A stretch of DNA of 64,000 bases, from the NCBI GenBank assembly GCA_013420905.1, contig JAAXNY010000006.1:3720001-3784000 (forward strand), read 5' to 3'. The notes under the pieces are model-generated. The model was not told the origin of the DNA, made no database searches, and saw nothing but the letters and a program-made list of their open reading frames with translations. Source of the stretch: Collybia mongolica (taxonomy: Eukaryota; Basidiomycota; Agaricomycetes; Agaricales; Clitocybaceae). Position numbers and translations under genes: made by a program. Every line of letters begins with the position of its first letter. Positions within the stretch are counted from its first letter, which is position 1. Below, in pieces: positions 37,645-50,561 of this stretch.

Positions 37645-38615
37645 ATGGACGGCTGGGAGGCTTATTTGCACTGGTCCTTTAGAGGCGAACGGGTGTTGAT
37701 CTCTTTGATACGCCTAGACTCATCGTCAAGTTTCTTGGTTGCCTCGATTTTGGCAACAGGCATATGCTTTTCAGAAAGGTGTGCACAATGCTGACAGTTG
37801 CCATGTCATATTGTTTCAACGCTCGCATTCTGCCATCACTAGGTGCATATCGCGCTTGCTTGAAAAACGCTGGAAACCTCGCTTCATTGAACGTACCTGG
37901 CAGAAAGTAATATGGAGGTCGACGCTTTATTGGCTGGTGACGTTTCTACGCTTGTGAGCCGCCAACTGTTGATTCAGGGCTCATATTTCACAAAGATACA
38001 ATTGACGATTCGTCTGCTAGGAGCTATATGCTAATGGCAATGTCATTCCACCTCGGGCAAGTTTACAAACTGCACTATTTCTTGCTAGAATCTGACGAGG
38101 TTCTAAATATAGTCTGTTGCTCGTGATGGTGAGGAATCCTGAACATAACGATGTACGAAACTTATAGGACTGGACAGGTCACCGCACTTACTGTGTCTCA
38201 AACCCTAATCGAAATGTATAGCTTGCCATCCCAAACCAACTCAGAGTGCGACACCTTTACATCCTCTCCTTGGCCTTTGCTTATGTGCCTGTTTATAACC
38301 AGACATAGAGTAACTGATGCCGAAGAACCTCTTCTCAACGAACAACATATGATGATGCCCATATCTACTCGGCCCCGCTCCAGGTCCAAACCAGACGCAA
38401 TATTCATCCATCCTAACGAGTCGAACATTGCTCGTGCCGATGCTGTTGCTTTGGATCTTGGGCTGCCAGGCAATGCGGGTCAGGTTTATGGAAATAGATA
38501 TGAGCAAGCCGAACCCGTCTGGACATCCGGTCAGGGAAAACATGCGGCAAGAGCACTCTTAGGTGCTGGTCGGAAGCCGTCTGAACAGCTTTTACAAGAG
38601 TCTGATTCGGAGTAG
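37645..38615 (+). CDS. Unresolved multi-exon gene
   Basis: I do not recognise this gene and could not settle its exons. Coding-like segments on the plus strand are AYAFQKG (near 37760) spliced to GAYRACLKNAGNLASLNVPG (37842-37900), GLIFHKDTIDDSSARSYMLM continuing to GQVYKLHYFLLESDE (37977-38100), and a final exon of about 100 residues ending at 38615 with an acidic QESDSE tail (LLNEQHMMMPI, ADAVALDLGLPGNAGQVYGN, LLGAGRKPSEQLLQ). Possible short introns (37779-37841, 38101-38167) have GT..AG ends. The proposed ATG is the first after EXO5 and is uncertain. The gene ends 98 bp from the convergent kinase gene. Confidence 0.4.
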
Positions 38616-38713
38616 CACCTCCCTAGTTAATATTATTATTAATCCATGGATCATCGTTATTTTATGATAGTCGTAGATGCAATATATATCCGCCATTTGT
38701 CCGTGCAATCGAA

Positions 38714-41700
38714 TCATCGACCTCTTCCTGAGGGGTCATTTAGTCCCGCCCGCTTCACAATGAAGTTGCCTCGTAAATTGCTGGATCCAGTGCGCGAAGG
38801 CTCTGCCTCTGCTGTCTTGCGTTGCCATTGGTCTATAAGCTTTCCGACGCCCTGATACGGGCGCTCGGGAGACGGAGAGCGTCCCTCTGCAGGGCGTATC
38901 AGAGATTCTTCGGTGGGTTTACGGGATGGAAAGATGGGTCTCGCCATCTCTGGTTTAAAAGAAGACCTTCGAGGCCGAGGCACGGGGTTCTCGGATTCTC
39001 GGATAGCGTCATATTGAAGAGGGGTTGGAGCTCCAATCGGAGATGTACGCGCAGGAGTAGGGAGGGCTCTGCTGGCATCGGTCGGGCTCCGAGAAGGAGA
39101 ACCTCTATTACTTGGAATTGGAAGTAACTTCGTCGCTTTTTCGATTTCCAGATTTGCTTGACCTCGTGGGTATCGGCCATTTTCAGTTATGGTAAACCCC
39201 GGTTTACCCATAGACCTTGATACACCGGGAGATGGTGGCCCACCCAGGCCTGTTGACTTTGGCCTTCCACTTATACCTTCGTACCGTTGGACCATGTCTG
39301 ATATCGATATTCGTCTGGTGCGGCCTTGTTGAGGTGGATCCTCTGGTGGAGCCAAACCATGATCAGTTAACGGAAGAGATAAACCGTCAGTGGATCTCGA
39401 AGGAAACATGAACATAGAATGAGGACGGGAACGAGTTGGGGATGGAGATATAGTGGGGCCGTCTGAAGTAATGGGGCGATCGCTGCTCGTCCCTTGTTGA
39501 CCAACTGATGCACTCGAGGGAGAGAGTAGCTGGTGTGGCGAGGTTGAACTTGCGGTTGGATTGGATTTCGCAGATTCCGAAAGCGATAATGTGGGTTGCA
39601 CTTTGTGTCTCTGATAAGAAAGCTCGGTGTCATTCCCCATCAGCCGGGATGAATGGGGCTCTCGCTCCTTATCTTTCGGACCAACGCCTCCGCCCCATAG
39701 ATCCACGAGATCATGGACAGAGCTCTGTCGACCCTTTCTTCTGATCCTCCTACTATCCCCCGCTCTCACAACTAGGTGTGTTGCTCCCACCGCATCTTCC
39801 GGCCCTTCATCCCCACTCGACGAAGATTCAACCTCTCGTAGCTTTCCGGGAGCGCGAGTAGTTACCAGAATCCGATTTTCCGTCGTGTCGCCCTCCAAGC
39901 CATCATGCGTGTCCATAGGAGGGAAACTTCGGGTGAATTTCGACGGGGTCGGCAATACTTCAGTGGGCTCAAGCCTAGGAGGGGATGGCGTTCGCCGATG
40001 CAAGGGAACATGGTCATGTAGCGCGATTACAGGATCTGGTATAGGTACATCACTCTTTTGGATGAGAGACGCACGCTTACTAGGAGAGTCACGCAACACG
40101 GGGGTTACCGCACGAGGCAGGGAGGTAACTAATGAGGTTGATAGATTATTATGATCGTCGTCACCCGTAAGCCAGTCCTTGGATCCACTTGTTGATGGCA
40201 GAGGGGAAGGAGGGGGAAGGAGTTCTGCCGTAGGCAGTGGTTGAGATGCTACAATAAAGCCATCTTCTCCTGCACTGAGATGAGAACTGTGCTTCATCGT
40301 CACAGAGCTTCGGTGTTTTCGCGATAATGTAGGCCTTAGCGCAGGGTTTGGCCGTTCCACAGGATGTTCGTTCAGAGGTTTTATATTCGCAAGTTTAGCT
40401 CCCTCAACCACACCACTCTTTCCACTGCCGTGAATAGTACTGCCTCCGCGAGATTCGCGCATAGCAACTCCTGTTACCTGCTCTGATCTAACACCATCCT
40501 GGCCATATGAACCACGGGAATGTGGACCGAGTTTTAGGACGTTACTTGTTGCTCCGCGCCTAAAGTTACTATTCCGGCGGTGCAATGGGCTATTGTCAGC
40601 TGGCTTTGAGGTGTTTTTATAGTCACCATTCATCCCTTCGGCGGGAGAGAACGAGGCGTCCAGCTCTTCAAGTGAAGGGAAACGGCTTTCCACAGGAAGG
40701 CCTTCAAAATGAGGTGAGTTTGCACTAGAAGGTTGAGGGGATGTGCGCCAAGATGAGCCTGTGGAATTGTATAATTTGGGGGAAACAAGAGAATTTGGAT
40801 GCGGCTGTGAATTCGGATGATTATGGGGTGGACGAGGGGACGGAGTAAGTCGTGCAGAGTTTGTACTGGTCCCATCGCGATCATGCCGAAACCCATTTGG
40901 GTTGGCATTCAATGCAGCCAGGCCAGTCCTCAGTTTCCTCGCCTCACCAAGAGTAGGCGCTACTTTTTCGGTCGACGCACCGAGGCCCAAACCTGCAAAG
41001 GCATCCTTCTCCCTCAAGATAGATCCAGTGAGTGCATGAGCCTTAGGATTTGTGACATGAACCTTGGAGATGTTGTTAAGGTTAGCTTTGCGTGGAGTGC
41101 TTGATGTTGTTGCGGGATCAAATGAATCCCAAAGTTTCTCTGCGAAGTCATCCACGAACCCTTGACCTTTTTCTTTCTTGTGACCCCGAGCTAAATCCTC
41201 TCCATTGATTTTCCAGGCATCTTCAGCACTATCCTTTCGTGCTGAAAGAATATTGGACGTGACAGTCTTCCAGGTGCTATCGTCTTCCATAATAAAATCA
41301 CCGTTTCCCCATGGCTTGGCTTTCTCGACGAGAGCTGTTTGCTTCTGAGAGACTTCTGGTCCCGAAGTCGAAGCAGGATATTTAGATACAGTGGGTCTAC
41401 CCCTCCGCATGGGAGCGATAGCTTCTAAAACCTTCTCGCGTGCTTGGATGCCTTGGTTTTTGGAAGGTGTCGCAGAGCTGGCATTGGCGCCCAGAATCTT
41501 CGAGCTTGACGAAACAGGTTGGCCAGAAGAGGAGACAACGCCTTCAGGATTGTCTAAAGATGACGACGACTTGAATTGTGATTGTCGTGGGGAAAGCGGC
41601 TGAGGAGTAGGTATGGTATACTGGAAACGTGATTTTGTTCCACGCAAGGTGTGAACGTGTGCCAAGATTTCAAATATACTGGGTCGACTAATGCCGTGTT

Positions 41701-42758
41701 CCTGAAGCATGGATCCTTATAATAGGAGTAATTAACAACGGGAGAGAGAGAGCAGACATCGCCTACATACCAATTAACTGATTCATTTGTGAAGAGTAAA
41801 TCGGATACGGAGGGATGTGATACTGTACATTGAGAATGGCCAAGGGCCCGTGTTCTTCGAAGGGCGTCGTATAGTAGCAGAGTTTATACAGCAATACACC
41901 GAGCGCCCAGACATCACTTTTCTCATCGACAGGTCTTCTCGAATATGGATCAACCATTTCTGGTGCACGGTACTGTAATGTAGTATGTCGATTCAGATCT
42001 GCTTCTAGGGCTCTAATTTCTTGTGTTGTTGTCGGCGGTCGTGTAACGGTGGTTGCGGAACCAAAGTCACAAAGTTTGAAAGATGTGGGTGATGACTGAA
42101 GAATATTCTCGACCTTGAGGTCGCGGTGGAGAAGAGGTGGTCGGGAGTTGTGCATGCAAGCTACGCCTTCGCAGACATCCACGAAAATTTGTAGAATTTC
42201 TGATTCGGTGAGACGCTCACGAAGACGACGATTCATCATATCGATAATCCCTCCACCTAGATGGATTGAAGCCGTGATAATAGACGGGTAAAGGTGACTC
42301 ACCTGGGCAGAGCTCCATGAGAATAAAAACTTCATACATGCCATTTGGCATCTTGTGCCATGCCGCATCGATGAGGTGTACAATGTTTGGATGGCCTTTT
42401 AGTAATCTCTGAGAATCTTGTTCAAAAGTTACATTTATGGACTGTATAAATTTACACACCATGATGTCGACTTCTTTCTTCACCTCCGTCAACATTAAAT
42501 CGTTAGCGACAGCAATGCGTTTGAGAACGTGGTGGGTTGTGTTGTAGACCGGCGTCGCTGTCCTTACGAGATATACGTGTGCAAACCCACCTGATACGCC
42601 CGTCATAAAGTGTCAACATTATTGCATTAACACGACAACTTGCCTTGAGAGAGATATCGCTCAACCTGGACGTTGAATTTGTTGACGGAGATGGTTTGGC
42701 CTGGCACGAGGGTACCTTTGTTCTGAGCATAGGCATGGTATGCCTGTTGGTTTGCCAT
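38714..42758 (-). CDS. Ark/AAK1/GAK-family (NAK) serine/threonine kinase
   Basis: Kinases of this family regulate clathrin adaptors, actin patches and endocytosis. Five exons, minus strand (42758-42644, 42590-42460, 42408-42303, 42256-41771, 41715-38714), give 1279 residues. The kinase domain occupies roughly residues 30-300: glycine loop YLSQGGFAHVYLVR, VAIK-equivalent HVLKRIAV, the family mark EVDIMRLLKGHPNIVHLID, catalytic HRDLKVENIL, DFGSATT, QYRAPEMVD and DVWALGVLLYKLCY. The remaining ~970 residues are a disordered tail rich in Ser, Pro and Arg, with a DSFDPATTS-like DPx element and a C-terminal block IDQWQRKTAEAE. Intron 1 has a GC donor (AAG|GCAAGT). The tail lies entirely in the 3002-nt last exon, the longest exon in the window. 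Confidence 0.94.
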
Positions 42759-43019
42759 TTCCCCAAGCCAAACGTGGAGATATGTGTTATGTTGAAGCCA
42801 GTCACCTCAGGAAGTCGCACCAAAGTTCACTTACGGTCATTTAGGTGTGAGCCCAACTCCTTGAATTGCCTATTGCGGCGCGGTAACCGTACACGTGACC
42901 TAAGAGCGACAGATCTTACTAGCTCTCCCCGATTTGGACAGTGCCAGTGCCTCAGCGAGCGCCCAAGCTCTCTCCCTGCCATCAACCCGACCAGCGCTGT
43001 ACACAACCTTAATAACAAC

Positions 43020-44545
43020 ATGCCAGAACCTTTGCGTCCTACCCAATCCGATCAACATGCAATCCCTTATCCGAGACCTGTCTCTCCAAGTTCACATTTT
43101 CACCAGATTGGTTTTGTAGGTCTGGGCAGAATTGGCTACTTGATGGCTCGCAATCTGGCACAGCACTGTGCTTCAAATCATCTTCCACCATTGATGGTTT
43201 GGAACAGAACGCCAGAAAATTCCGAAAAACTGTTTTCAACCCTTGGACAAGCTCAAGTTCGTGTTGCAAACGACCCCGAACAAATAGCATTGGAATGCGA
43301 CGTTATCATCACTAACCTCGCCAACGACGCAGCAGTGAAATCGGTCTATGAAATATTCACCACAGCATTGATGGTATGAATTGTGCAACGCGTCACTCAA
43401 TGCAATTTCAACACTTTTTCCTGCTGCAGCTTACACCTCCTACTCACAATAAAATCTTCATTGAATCTGGAACTGTTAGTCCATCATCCAGCAAACTTTC
43501 CATTACTACTGCCTAATGCATTCTCAGACATACCCATCATTGGCAGGTTTGGAACTCTCACTAAAGATCGCTCGTTATTACAACCCTTCCGACGAAAATT
43601 GAAATACAGGGGAACTCCATACAATGGTGTCTTCTATACCCCGTTCACATTTCATTACATGTCCAGTGTTTGGCACCCCTCCTATAGCGGAGAAGGCCCA
43701 GTTACTCCTCATCATGAGTGGAGATCATCCTTCCAAGGAAACAGCGGCCCGTCTGCTCGTTCCAGCTGTAGGAAGGAAAGTTCTAGATCTTGGTGAAAAC
43801 GTTGAGAAAGGTTAATGCATTCCTCCGGGCAGGTCTATTCTGCTAAAAGCTGGTTTGATGTTACAGCTCCGGCGTTCAAGCTCATCGGAAATTCTATGTT
43901 AATGGGCAGTCTGGAAGTATTATCTGAGGCATACACTCTGGCTCAGAAGTCTGGAATTGGTGCAGATAATGTGCATGGCCTTGTGAAAGGCATGGATTTA
44001 TTCCGATAAGACTTATATGTGATCCTCATAGTAGGATCTAGAAATTCTTCCATCCGCCGGGTTTGCTTTCCTTTTATTCACTAGCTTCGGGAACAGGACA
44101 CTGAACGAAGGATGCACTAGGATTATTCTATATTCTGACAGAATGGCAAATGATAGATTTGATGCATCAAACGGGTTTGCACTTGAGGGCGGAATTAAAG
44201 ACGCATCGTCTGTAATATATCTACCCTTTCTCATTACACATGCTAATTATATCCCATCCTCAGCCATGTCCGTCGTCTGACCATGCAATACCATTCGCCG
44301 ATGCCTATAATTGATACGGTACACCAGCATCTTCTGACGGCCCGCGCTATCCAAGAACAGAAGAAGCGAGACGGAGAGGCTGTGTTCGAAACTTTGGACA
44401 TTAGTGGATTCATCGCTGGAACGAGGGTAGCCGCAGGGCTAGATGCTTTTGTTAATCGACAGGTAGGATCTCTCCAAAAAATATCAAACAGCCTTACGAT
44501 ATCGATACTGTGCTCTAGCATAGAGGCGATGCACGACAAGAATGA
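43020..44545 (+). CDS. NAD(P)-dependent oxidoreductase of the 6-phosphogluconate / 3-hydroxyisobutyrate dehydrogenase type
   Basis: Nine exons (43020-43373, 43430-43474, 43528-43546, 43610-43810, 43867-43989, 44042-44060, 44142-44207, 44264-44462, 44519-44545) give 350 residues. The Rossmann motif GFVGLGRIGYLMARNL lies near residue 35, followed by the NRTPE loop that usually sets cofactor choice, then CDVIITNLAND, IFIESGTTYPSLAGEL, CPVFGTPPIAEKAQ, and the C-terminal helical domain with LIGNSMLMGSLEVLSEAY and the substrate-side Lys in GGIKDASHVRRL. The substrate is unknown; beta-hydroxyacid dehydrogenases and imine reductases share this fold. The donor at 43990 is inferred as GC. The last small exon is less certain. 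It is divergent from the kinase gene (261 bp). Confidence 0.85.
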
Positions 44546-45426
44546 AAGTAGAGGGGTAGTATTCGGACTTGTACCATTCTTTCTACTATACTCGACTGAT
44601 AATGTCGTTGTGCTTATGCCACCCTGGAATTTCCGCAATGAATCGATTTCGGCATTAGTACCCAAAGGAAGGCTGCCACTCGCGCACATGTGCAAGCGGG
44701 CATCGGATCCTTTCTGAGAAACTGCCCAGTCTGAATTGGGCGATGAATATTCTATCACGGAGATAGACTACCTGTGGGAACCTACCCGGATGTATATTCC
44801 ATACATCGCTTGTAAATCTTGGAACATGTTGGAGAGGTATACGTCAGCCTTCACGATATGTTCCATGTCTGAGCTGGTCACCTCAAGGAAATCTGCGGGC
44901 TTCTCTAGAACTGCACGCTAGTTGTATCAAGAATGTCTTTGAAAAGTCTTGCGATGGTCGACCAGATCTCATAATTCGAAGCTGAACACCCTCCTACAAG
45001 GTTGTCTCGTTTGCAACGTCGATACTTCCAAAGGCACAGACGTGGCATTAAGAGATTACTGTTTGGGCTGAAAATAGTTGGTATTGATTAGAAAAAATGG
45101 GCAATTCAATGACCAATCTATGAAAATAACTGACAGAAAGCACGAAAGCAGAACCGCAGACGGCGTGGACACGATCTGTCGAGCCGACTACCTTTCAAAT
45201 ACATGGTGGTCCAAAAAAAAAAAGGAGCACCCCGAAGAATAGGGTCAATGCTCAGCAAACACTGCAGGGTATATATATATAAACCAGCATGCATGAAGGT
45301 TTGCAGTGATTGGCTTCAATATTTAATGCGAAGTGAGTTACTAACACCTGTTAGTGGCAGCTTGCCGGCGTCAGTGAAAATAATAGTCGAGCAATATCCT
45401 TGCTGATGACATGCATGACGTCGATC
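44546..45426. other. Intergenic, convergent 3' flanks, about 880 bp
   Basis: The plus-strand frame that continues from the oxidoreductase to 44717 loses all family resemblance after 44462. Other frames show no protein features. Confidence 0.5.
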
Positions 45427-47967
45427 TCATAATACCACTTCCTTCCGATATTCTATGAAAGCTATCAGATTGTCCCGCACTTCCTCACCTCTACGCCGGA
45501 GATCCTTTCCGCCATCTTTGCGTCTGTCGATTGCCTTCACTGCTTTTTTCACTGTTTCAACACTTGAGACAAGTTTTTCCAGAAACCTGCCTTGTCGAAA
45601 GTTGACATCGTATGGCATATTCTCGTCTGAATATATATCTATAATGGCTGAAACACTTTGTATTAGTGGTTCTGTCCCTGCGAGCGATACAGATGTATCT
45701 GAGGTCAGTGTTGAGAGTAGATAACTCGATATTGCCTGGTCGATCGTGAGGACAACAAGACATGATACATGCAAATCAACGTACTTTGTTGCTTTTAATG
45801 GAATCCGGGTGTTGGGCGAGACATTCCAGAGTACCTATGCATTTAACCCGCGTTCGCGGGTCGGAGGTCGCCTCACATAGCTGTATCAATACCCGGACTT
45901 GATCGTCATCCGGTGGCTTATAACACTGACATCAGGAAGGGCAGCGTGGGTCAACCTTTATGTGCCTCACCAAAACACCTTTCCAGACGATACCAACTCC
46001 CCAAAGGACACCGACGGCTATTTCCCAGAATTCTTGTCTACGCTCTTGTCCGAGACCAGTTTCCGTCCCCACAGCAGCCAAAGCTGACCAGATATCAGCC
46101 CATATTTTTTGCCCACTGTTCTTATCTGCAGAAATGCTTGGGTTCGGAGATGTGGCGAGTGACAAGAAGACATTGTTTAGACACTCGAGGGCACTTATGT
46201 GGATGGCGCTGAGAGCGGATGTGGTCGGAGGATGGAGCGATGGTGCCGCTAATGGGGGAAATGATAAGGGTGTAGGTTGGAGGAGGGCAAGAAGAGGGGA
46301 TACTAGTGAGGGCAAAAATGAGGTGGATGGGACAGTTGCCGGGACATCTTCTTCCATCTCAACGTCAGAAACATCGCCATTCTCATCTAGAGAATCCTGA
46401 AGTCAACGGCGAGGACGCCCTGATTGGTGTTATTCGATTTACCGTCATCCTCGGCAGCCTCGGGCTCAGGGTCAGGGAGAGTTGCACATGCTCCTGTGAG
46501 TATCTCGAGAGCAAGCTGCACGGTTCTAAGTTTGCCTTCCAACCGTTCAAGTTCTATTTCTGATGCAGATTTGTGATCAGATAAAGGCGTATTTTTCAGA
46601 GATAGCCTTTCAATCTGGGGCTCAGAAGCCTGTTCCGGGTATTAGCACCTGGCTCTATTCAGAATTATACAAGGGGAACTGACATCTTTTGAGACGTGAC
46701 CCACAGCTAAAGTTGATATTTCATCTAGTGAGATTGACGAAATCACTGGCTGTAGTAAAGGAAGAACAATGTCTCTATCAATATCAACAAACTTAGCTGC
46801 AGACAATGGTGGCAATGGGGACACATTGCGTAAAATGCCTGTCGGATAAGGTTCATTCATCAAGTCCTCCAGTATGTAGAAGGTTGTATAGGACGGAAAC
46901 CGACCTGCAGCAAGTACTTTTAGGGTGACTGAACGTGGATCTGAAGGCTCTTTGGATTTGCCGTTTGTAGCCTCATCTGGACGAACGATTTCGAGAAGGC
47001 AGGATAAATACCCAGCATCAGCCTTCACATCTCTTATGGCAGGGTGATTGTCATCCGTGAGGACATACAGGGAATGGGCTGATGTTTCGGAGGTCGATTA
47101 GTATCTCCTAAAGGTATCAAGGAAAGTGCACAAACCAGCAGATGTCACTGGAGCTAGCGGGAGTTTTTCCCTGGCAGCAAGAAAGGACATTAAAAAGGGA
47201 ATCAAACACATTTCATTAATGGCATTGAGGGCCTTGTTTGAGGTCTCCCTACTCATCAATAAGGATTATGAAGAATAACAAGCAGGTTCAAGCTCACGAA
47301 AGACACCATAACGTCGTGATAACATTATCAGCAAACTCATAAACTATTTTTTGGGCATTTTCAGGGGCCGCTTTTGACGTTTCCAGGTATTGCGAAAGTG
47401 TCGCCGATATCTGTTAAATTCGTGAGCATTATATGATCTTTACTGGATTGCCTTGGTTAATATACCTTTGGCACGAACGCCTTCAAGGGAACGAGAATAT
47501 TTTTGTTATACATTTCCGCGCAAATATCGTATCCTCCATCAATACACAGATTCCTGTTGGTAAGTAAGCATGGTTATGTGTATGATGATGCACTGGCATC
47601 ACCGAAGAGCACCAACGGCTTCCACCACAACCTCCTCTTCACTATCAGTAAGTCGCGTAATCAACGCGCCAACAATATTTTTCCCTTGCAGCAATCGTCG
47701 AGTTGATGGGTCATTTTGTATCAGATTGGAGACCGCAACACATGCCCATTTACGTTCCGCCACATCAGAACTCTCCATCTAAGTGAAAAGTATGAGAACC
47801 CTATAATCACTGACAGTGCCACAAAAGACCTTTTGTATTATTGGGAGAATGGCGTCCGTTTTTGATGAGGTCGAGGAAGCTGATGCGAGGCCTTTTGGCA
47901 GATGCGAGTCGGGCACTCGCATGGGATTATGCCTGCGCATCGCGCGCTTTTTTTGTGATTTTCCCAT
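45427..47967 (-). CDS. SYO1: SYO1-like symportin, ARM/HEAT-repeat ribosomal-protein import chaperone
   Basis: Syo1 co-imports ribosomal proteins L5 and L11 for assembly of the 5S RNP. Eleven exons, minus strand (47967-47830, 47778-47603, 47553-47466, 47410-47298, 47248-47136, 47078-46905, 46838-46684, 46629-46443, 46386-45971, 45916-45785, 45735-45427), give 666 residues. The highly conserved N terminus MGKSQKKRAMRRHNPMRVPD identifies the family. ARM-like repeats follow (WACVAVSNLIQN, VVEAVGALRNLCIDGGYDIC, ETSNKALNAINEMCLIP), then GILRNVSPLPPLSAAK and an acidic loop around EAAEDDDENGDVSDVEMEED, the expected position of the L11-binding acidic insert. The C-terminal repeats end with LIAFIEYRKEVVL. 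Confidence 0.93.
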
Positions 47968-48578
47968 TGTTTCAAGAGGGGGTAGGATTGCGAGTCGATG
48001 TTGAAAGATAATTTTTCACTGGCAAGTAGTAGCGTGGGAAGATCAAACCGATGGAGTATAGACTGTATCAGTGTATGATCGGCTGCAGCTGGAGACTCTA
48101 CCATTCCCAATCCTCGAGTCTATCTTAGATACTTGACATTTAAAAGGCGGGAAAGTTCCGAAGATTTAGACCATAGGAAAGACTTGATGTGGTCCTTAGT
48201 GCGATGCTCGGTCTTACATGCAGCTCCAACTCCTTGTGATCACATGTTGCTCGGCTCGGATACAATTTCTCCTAGTCACGGCTTGCATTGTTTCTCTGGG
48301 AAATACCGTCAGGGAAGCACGCTTTCCCTCTGTTTCTCTCGGGAACAGGCTTCGGGCTTGCCTTTAATAGTAAGGCCGAAGCCTGTTCCCGGGAGGAACG
48401 GTCATAGAGCATGTTCCCTTTATGCTGTGTCCTTTGAAGATCTGGGAATGGTGTTTGCCAGATTATTATATTGAGTGAATTATACTACAGATGCATGCCT
48501 AATATCTGCTTCAACAGGCTGGCCCAGCTATGTTTACAATGACGATATCAAAATCCAAGTTAAATGTAAAGTAGATGG
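47968..48578. other. Intergenic, SYO1 promoter region with a hairpin
   Basis: About 610 bp between the SYO1 start and the 3' end of the PY-motif protein gene. No exon was seen. It contains the inverted repeat at 48340-48391. Confidence 0.5.
48340..48391. repeat. Inverted repeat, 16-bp perfect arms
   Basis: Arms CGGGAACAGGCTTCGG (48340-48355) and its exact complement (48376-48391) flank a 20-nt loop. The stem can extend by three pairs past a one-base bulge. It lies 373 bp upstream of the SYO1 start codon and about 190 bp past the end of the gene on its other side. Confidence 0.85.
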
Positions 48579-50561
48579 TTACGGATGATACGAGGGCGGC
48601 GTCCCGTCACTTGCAACGGGCCCCTGGACAGGCGGTAGTAAACTGTCTGTAGTTGGAAGATGTAATGATGTATCAGGTTGTAGTGTATGATTTGTCGACA
48701 TCACAACTTCTTGATCATGGGTTCTTCTCGCCTGTTCTACAACCTCTAGAGGTAATGGACTGGAAGAAGGCCCTAAGTCAAATGTTGGCGCACTGGCATG
48801 TGCCTCCAAGTAGTACGAATCCTCATCCGTGAGAGGGGGAGCGGACGGCATTAAATCGATATCGTCAGTAGGTGGAGCACTTGGCCCTGCCTCAAATGGC
48901 GGCGCGGCCGGCCCGATGTCAGGGTCCATGGTGATGTCGTCGAATGTGTACGGGTAGTCGTAGAAGTTTGGACCAGTAATCTTACCCTTCGAAGGTGGGA
49001 ATGGGAATAATGACATTGGAGAAGATGATCTCGGGGGGTCATTCAATGATGAGTCAGGGCTAGGGTCAGGCTCCCTGAAACCGTCCAATTCTTCATCCTC
49101 CCAAGCTGGAGCAGACACTTCGGGAATTGAAGGTTCCCCTTCCGACGAAAAAACACTCTCCGAAGGCGGCGAGCTGGCTAATTGCGCTAGGCGAGCAAGA
49201 AGATTCTTATCGTCAGTCGCAACGTGAGCGTGTAATGTTGGTGGACATATATCCGAGCCACAGCTGGTGTCAAGGGAATGAGATGAATTGCACCCGGAAC
49301 AGAAGTGGCATTGCAGAGAGGTTGGTGTTGCGGACAACTGGCCTGCGCCTAAGTTGGAAAGCATTTCAGTTGGTATCCGGGGGGGTTGCTGATACGCAGG
49401 CGGAGAAGAGGCGAGAGACCTGGGCGAAGAAATGGGGGTTAAAATGGACGAAGATGATATCTCTTGTTCGGGAGATAGGGGGGGGTCTGTTGTAGCCTCA
49501 ATTGTGGATGAAGTGATATACATAGACTCCATAGACGAACGTCGAGATACCGCTGGGGACGGAACGAAGGGTATCGGAGTTGTCGACCCGTCTGGAGTTT
49601 GATCTACAGATGTAGTTGAATGTTGGCCTTGTGTCATCCGTGTAGTCGATGCAATTCGTTTGCCTCTTCTTTGACGTGCGGAGTAACGGATGTTTGCCTT
49701 CCACCGGGCTGTTGCTCGAGCCCATATCTTTTGCTTCACTCGCATCTCTTTTTCAAGCATGACCTCCCTGTCATCTTCGGCAGGGGGTCGATATCTTCTA
49801 CGGGCTTCCACGTCGTTCTGTTTGAGTTTGAGTTTGCGACGCTGGCTCTTCCGCCAAAATAGACAGCCAATGATGAGAAAACATATCACGAAGGCGAGCA
49901 CTAATGATAGGACGATAATAAGTGTGGTATGGCCCTTGTTGACACTTGTGGATGGCTTCCAGCCGGGGGGCAAGCGGATGTTGTCGCTAGGGGCTGGCGA
50001 CGGTGAGTTGTCAGGAAAAGGGGGAGCTGGACCTTGGATTTGGTCATCGACAGACGTGACGGCGTTTGTCGGTTCTCTACAGGACTGAAAGACGAAGCAT
50101 TAGACATGGGGCTCTAGTGAGACCAATCAACGTACTGGGCATATCGTCGATCCATAGAAGGTATACTCTTCCACCAGCCGCCAACGACCATCATCGTCTT
50201 GCACATATTTGTCGGGAATGTGTCGAGTGGCTACCCGGTAATCAGGGATGTTGGGGCTATCGGATGCAAGATGGCGTGCCGGGGGGCCTCGTGTTTCGAA
50301 AATTTCGACAGTGGGATGTTGGGCGAAAGATGGGCATAGAAAAGGTAGTGGTGCGGGGCTACCGTTGGCAGTTGTGGTGGATGCTGCTATGGCGGCCAGA
50401 AGAGATAAAAGACTAGAAGAAGGGCCAAGGGAAGATGATGACGAGGACAACGACCTTTGTGAGTGACGGGTCCTGTGTTTTGGAAGTGGATTGGATTGCT
50501 GCGAACAAGACGAAGGGCTTGACGAGCAGCCAGCACGACCAGTGTACATTGGCTTGGCCAT
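48579..50561 (-). CDS. Unknown single-pass membrane protein with PY motifs in a proline-rich tail
   Basis: I do not recognise a named family. Two exons, minus strand (50561-50136, 50084-48579), give 643 residues. The N-terminal part is Ser-rich, with a hydrophobic segment LLSLLAAIAASTTTANG that may be a late signal sequence, followed by an extracellular-like part with Cys in STICPSC. A clear membrane span LIIVLSLVLAFVICFLIIGC is followed by a basic WRKSQRRKLKLK stop-transfer region. The long cytoplasmic tail carries two PPxY motifs (SPPAYQQPP and, at the very end, TPPSYHP) plus a repeated APPxxxGPSAPP pattern. PPxY motifs bind WW domains of Rsp5/Nedd4 ubiquitin ligases, so an Rsp5 adaptor role is possible but is inference. 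Confidence 0.75.

Noticed and set aside
38714..41710. Several plus-strand frames of 60-175 codons inside the kinase tail
   Set aside because: They are antisense shadows of the 3002-nt last exon of the kinase, which has consistent splice phases with the kinase domain.
42645..43019. N-terminal extension of the oxidoreductase frame upstream of 43020
   Set aside because: It overlaps the kinase first exon in antisense and the shared promoter, and adds nothing family-like. ATG 43020 precedes the Rossmann motif by a normal distance.
44283..44717. Oxidoreductase reading through to 44717 without the last intron
   Set aside because: Beyond 44462 the frame loses all resemblance to the family. A 56-nt GT..AG intron gives a short, reasonable C terminus at 44545.
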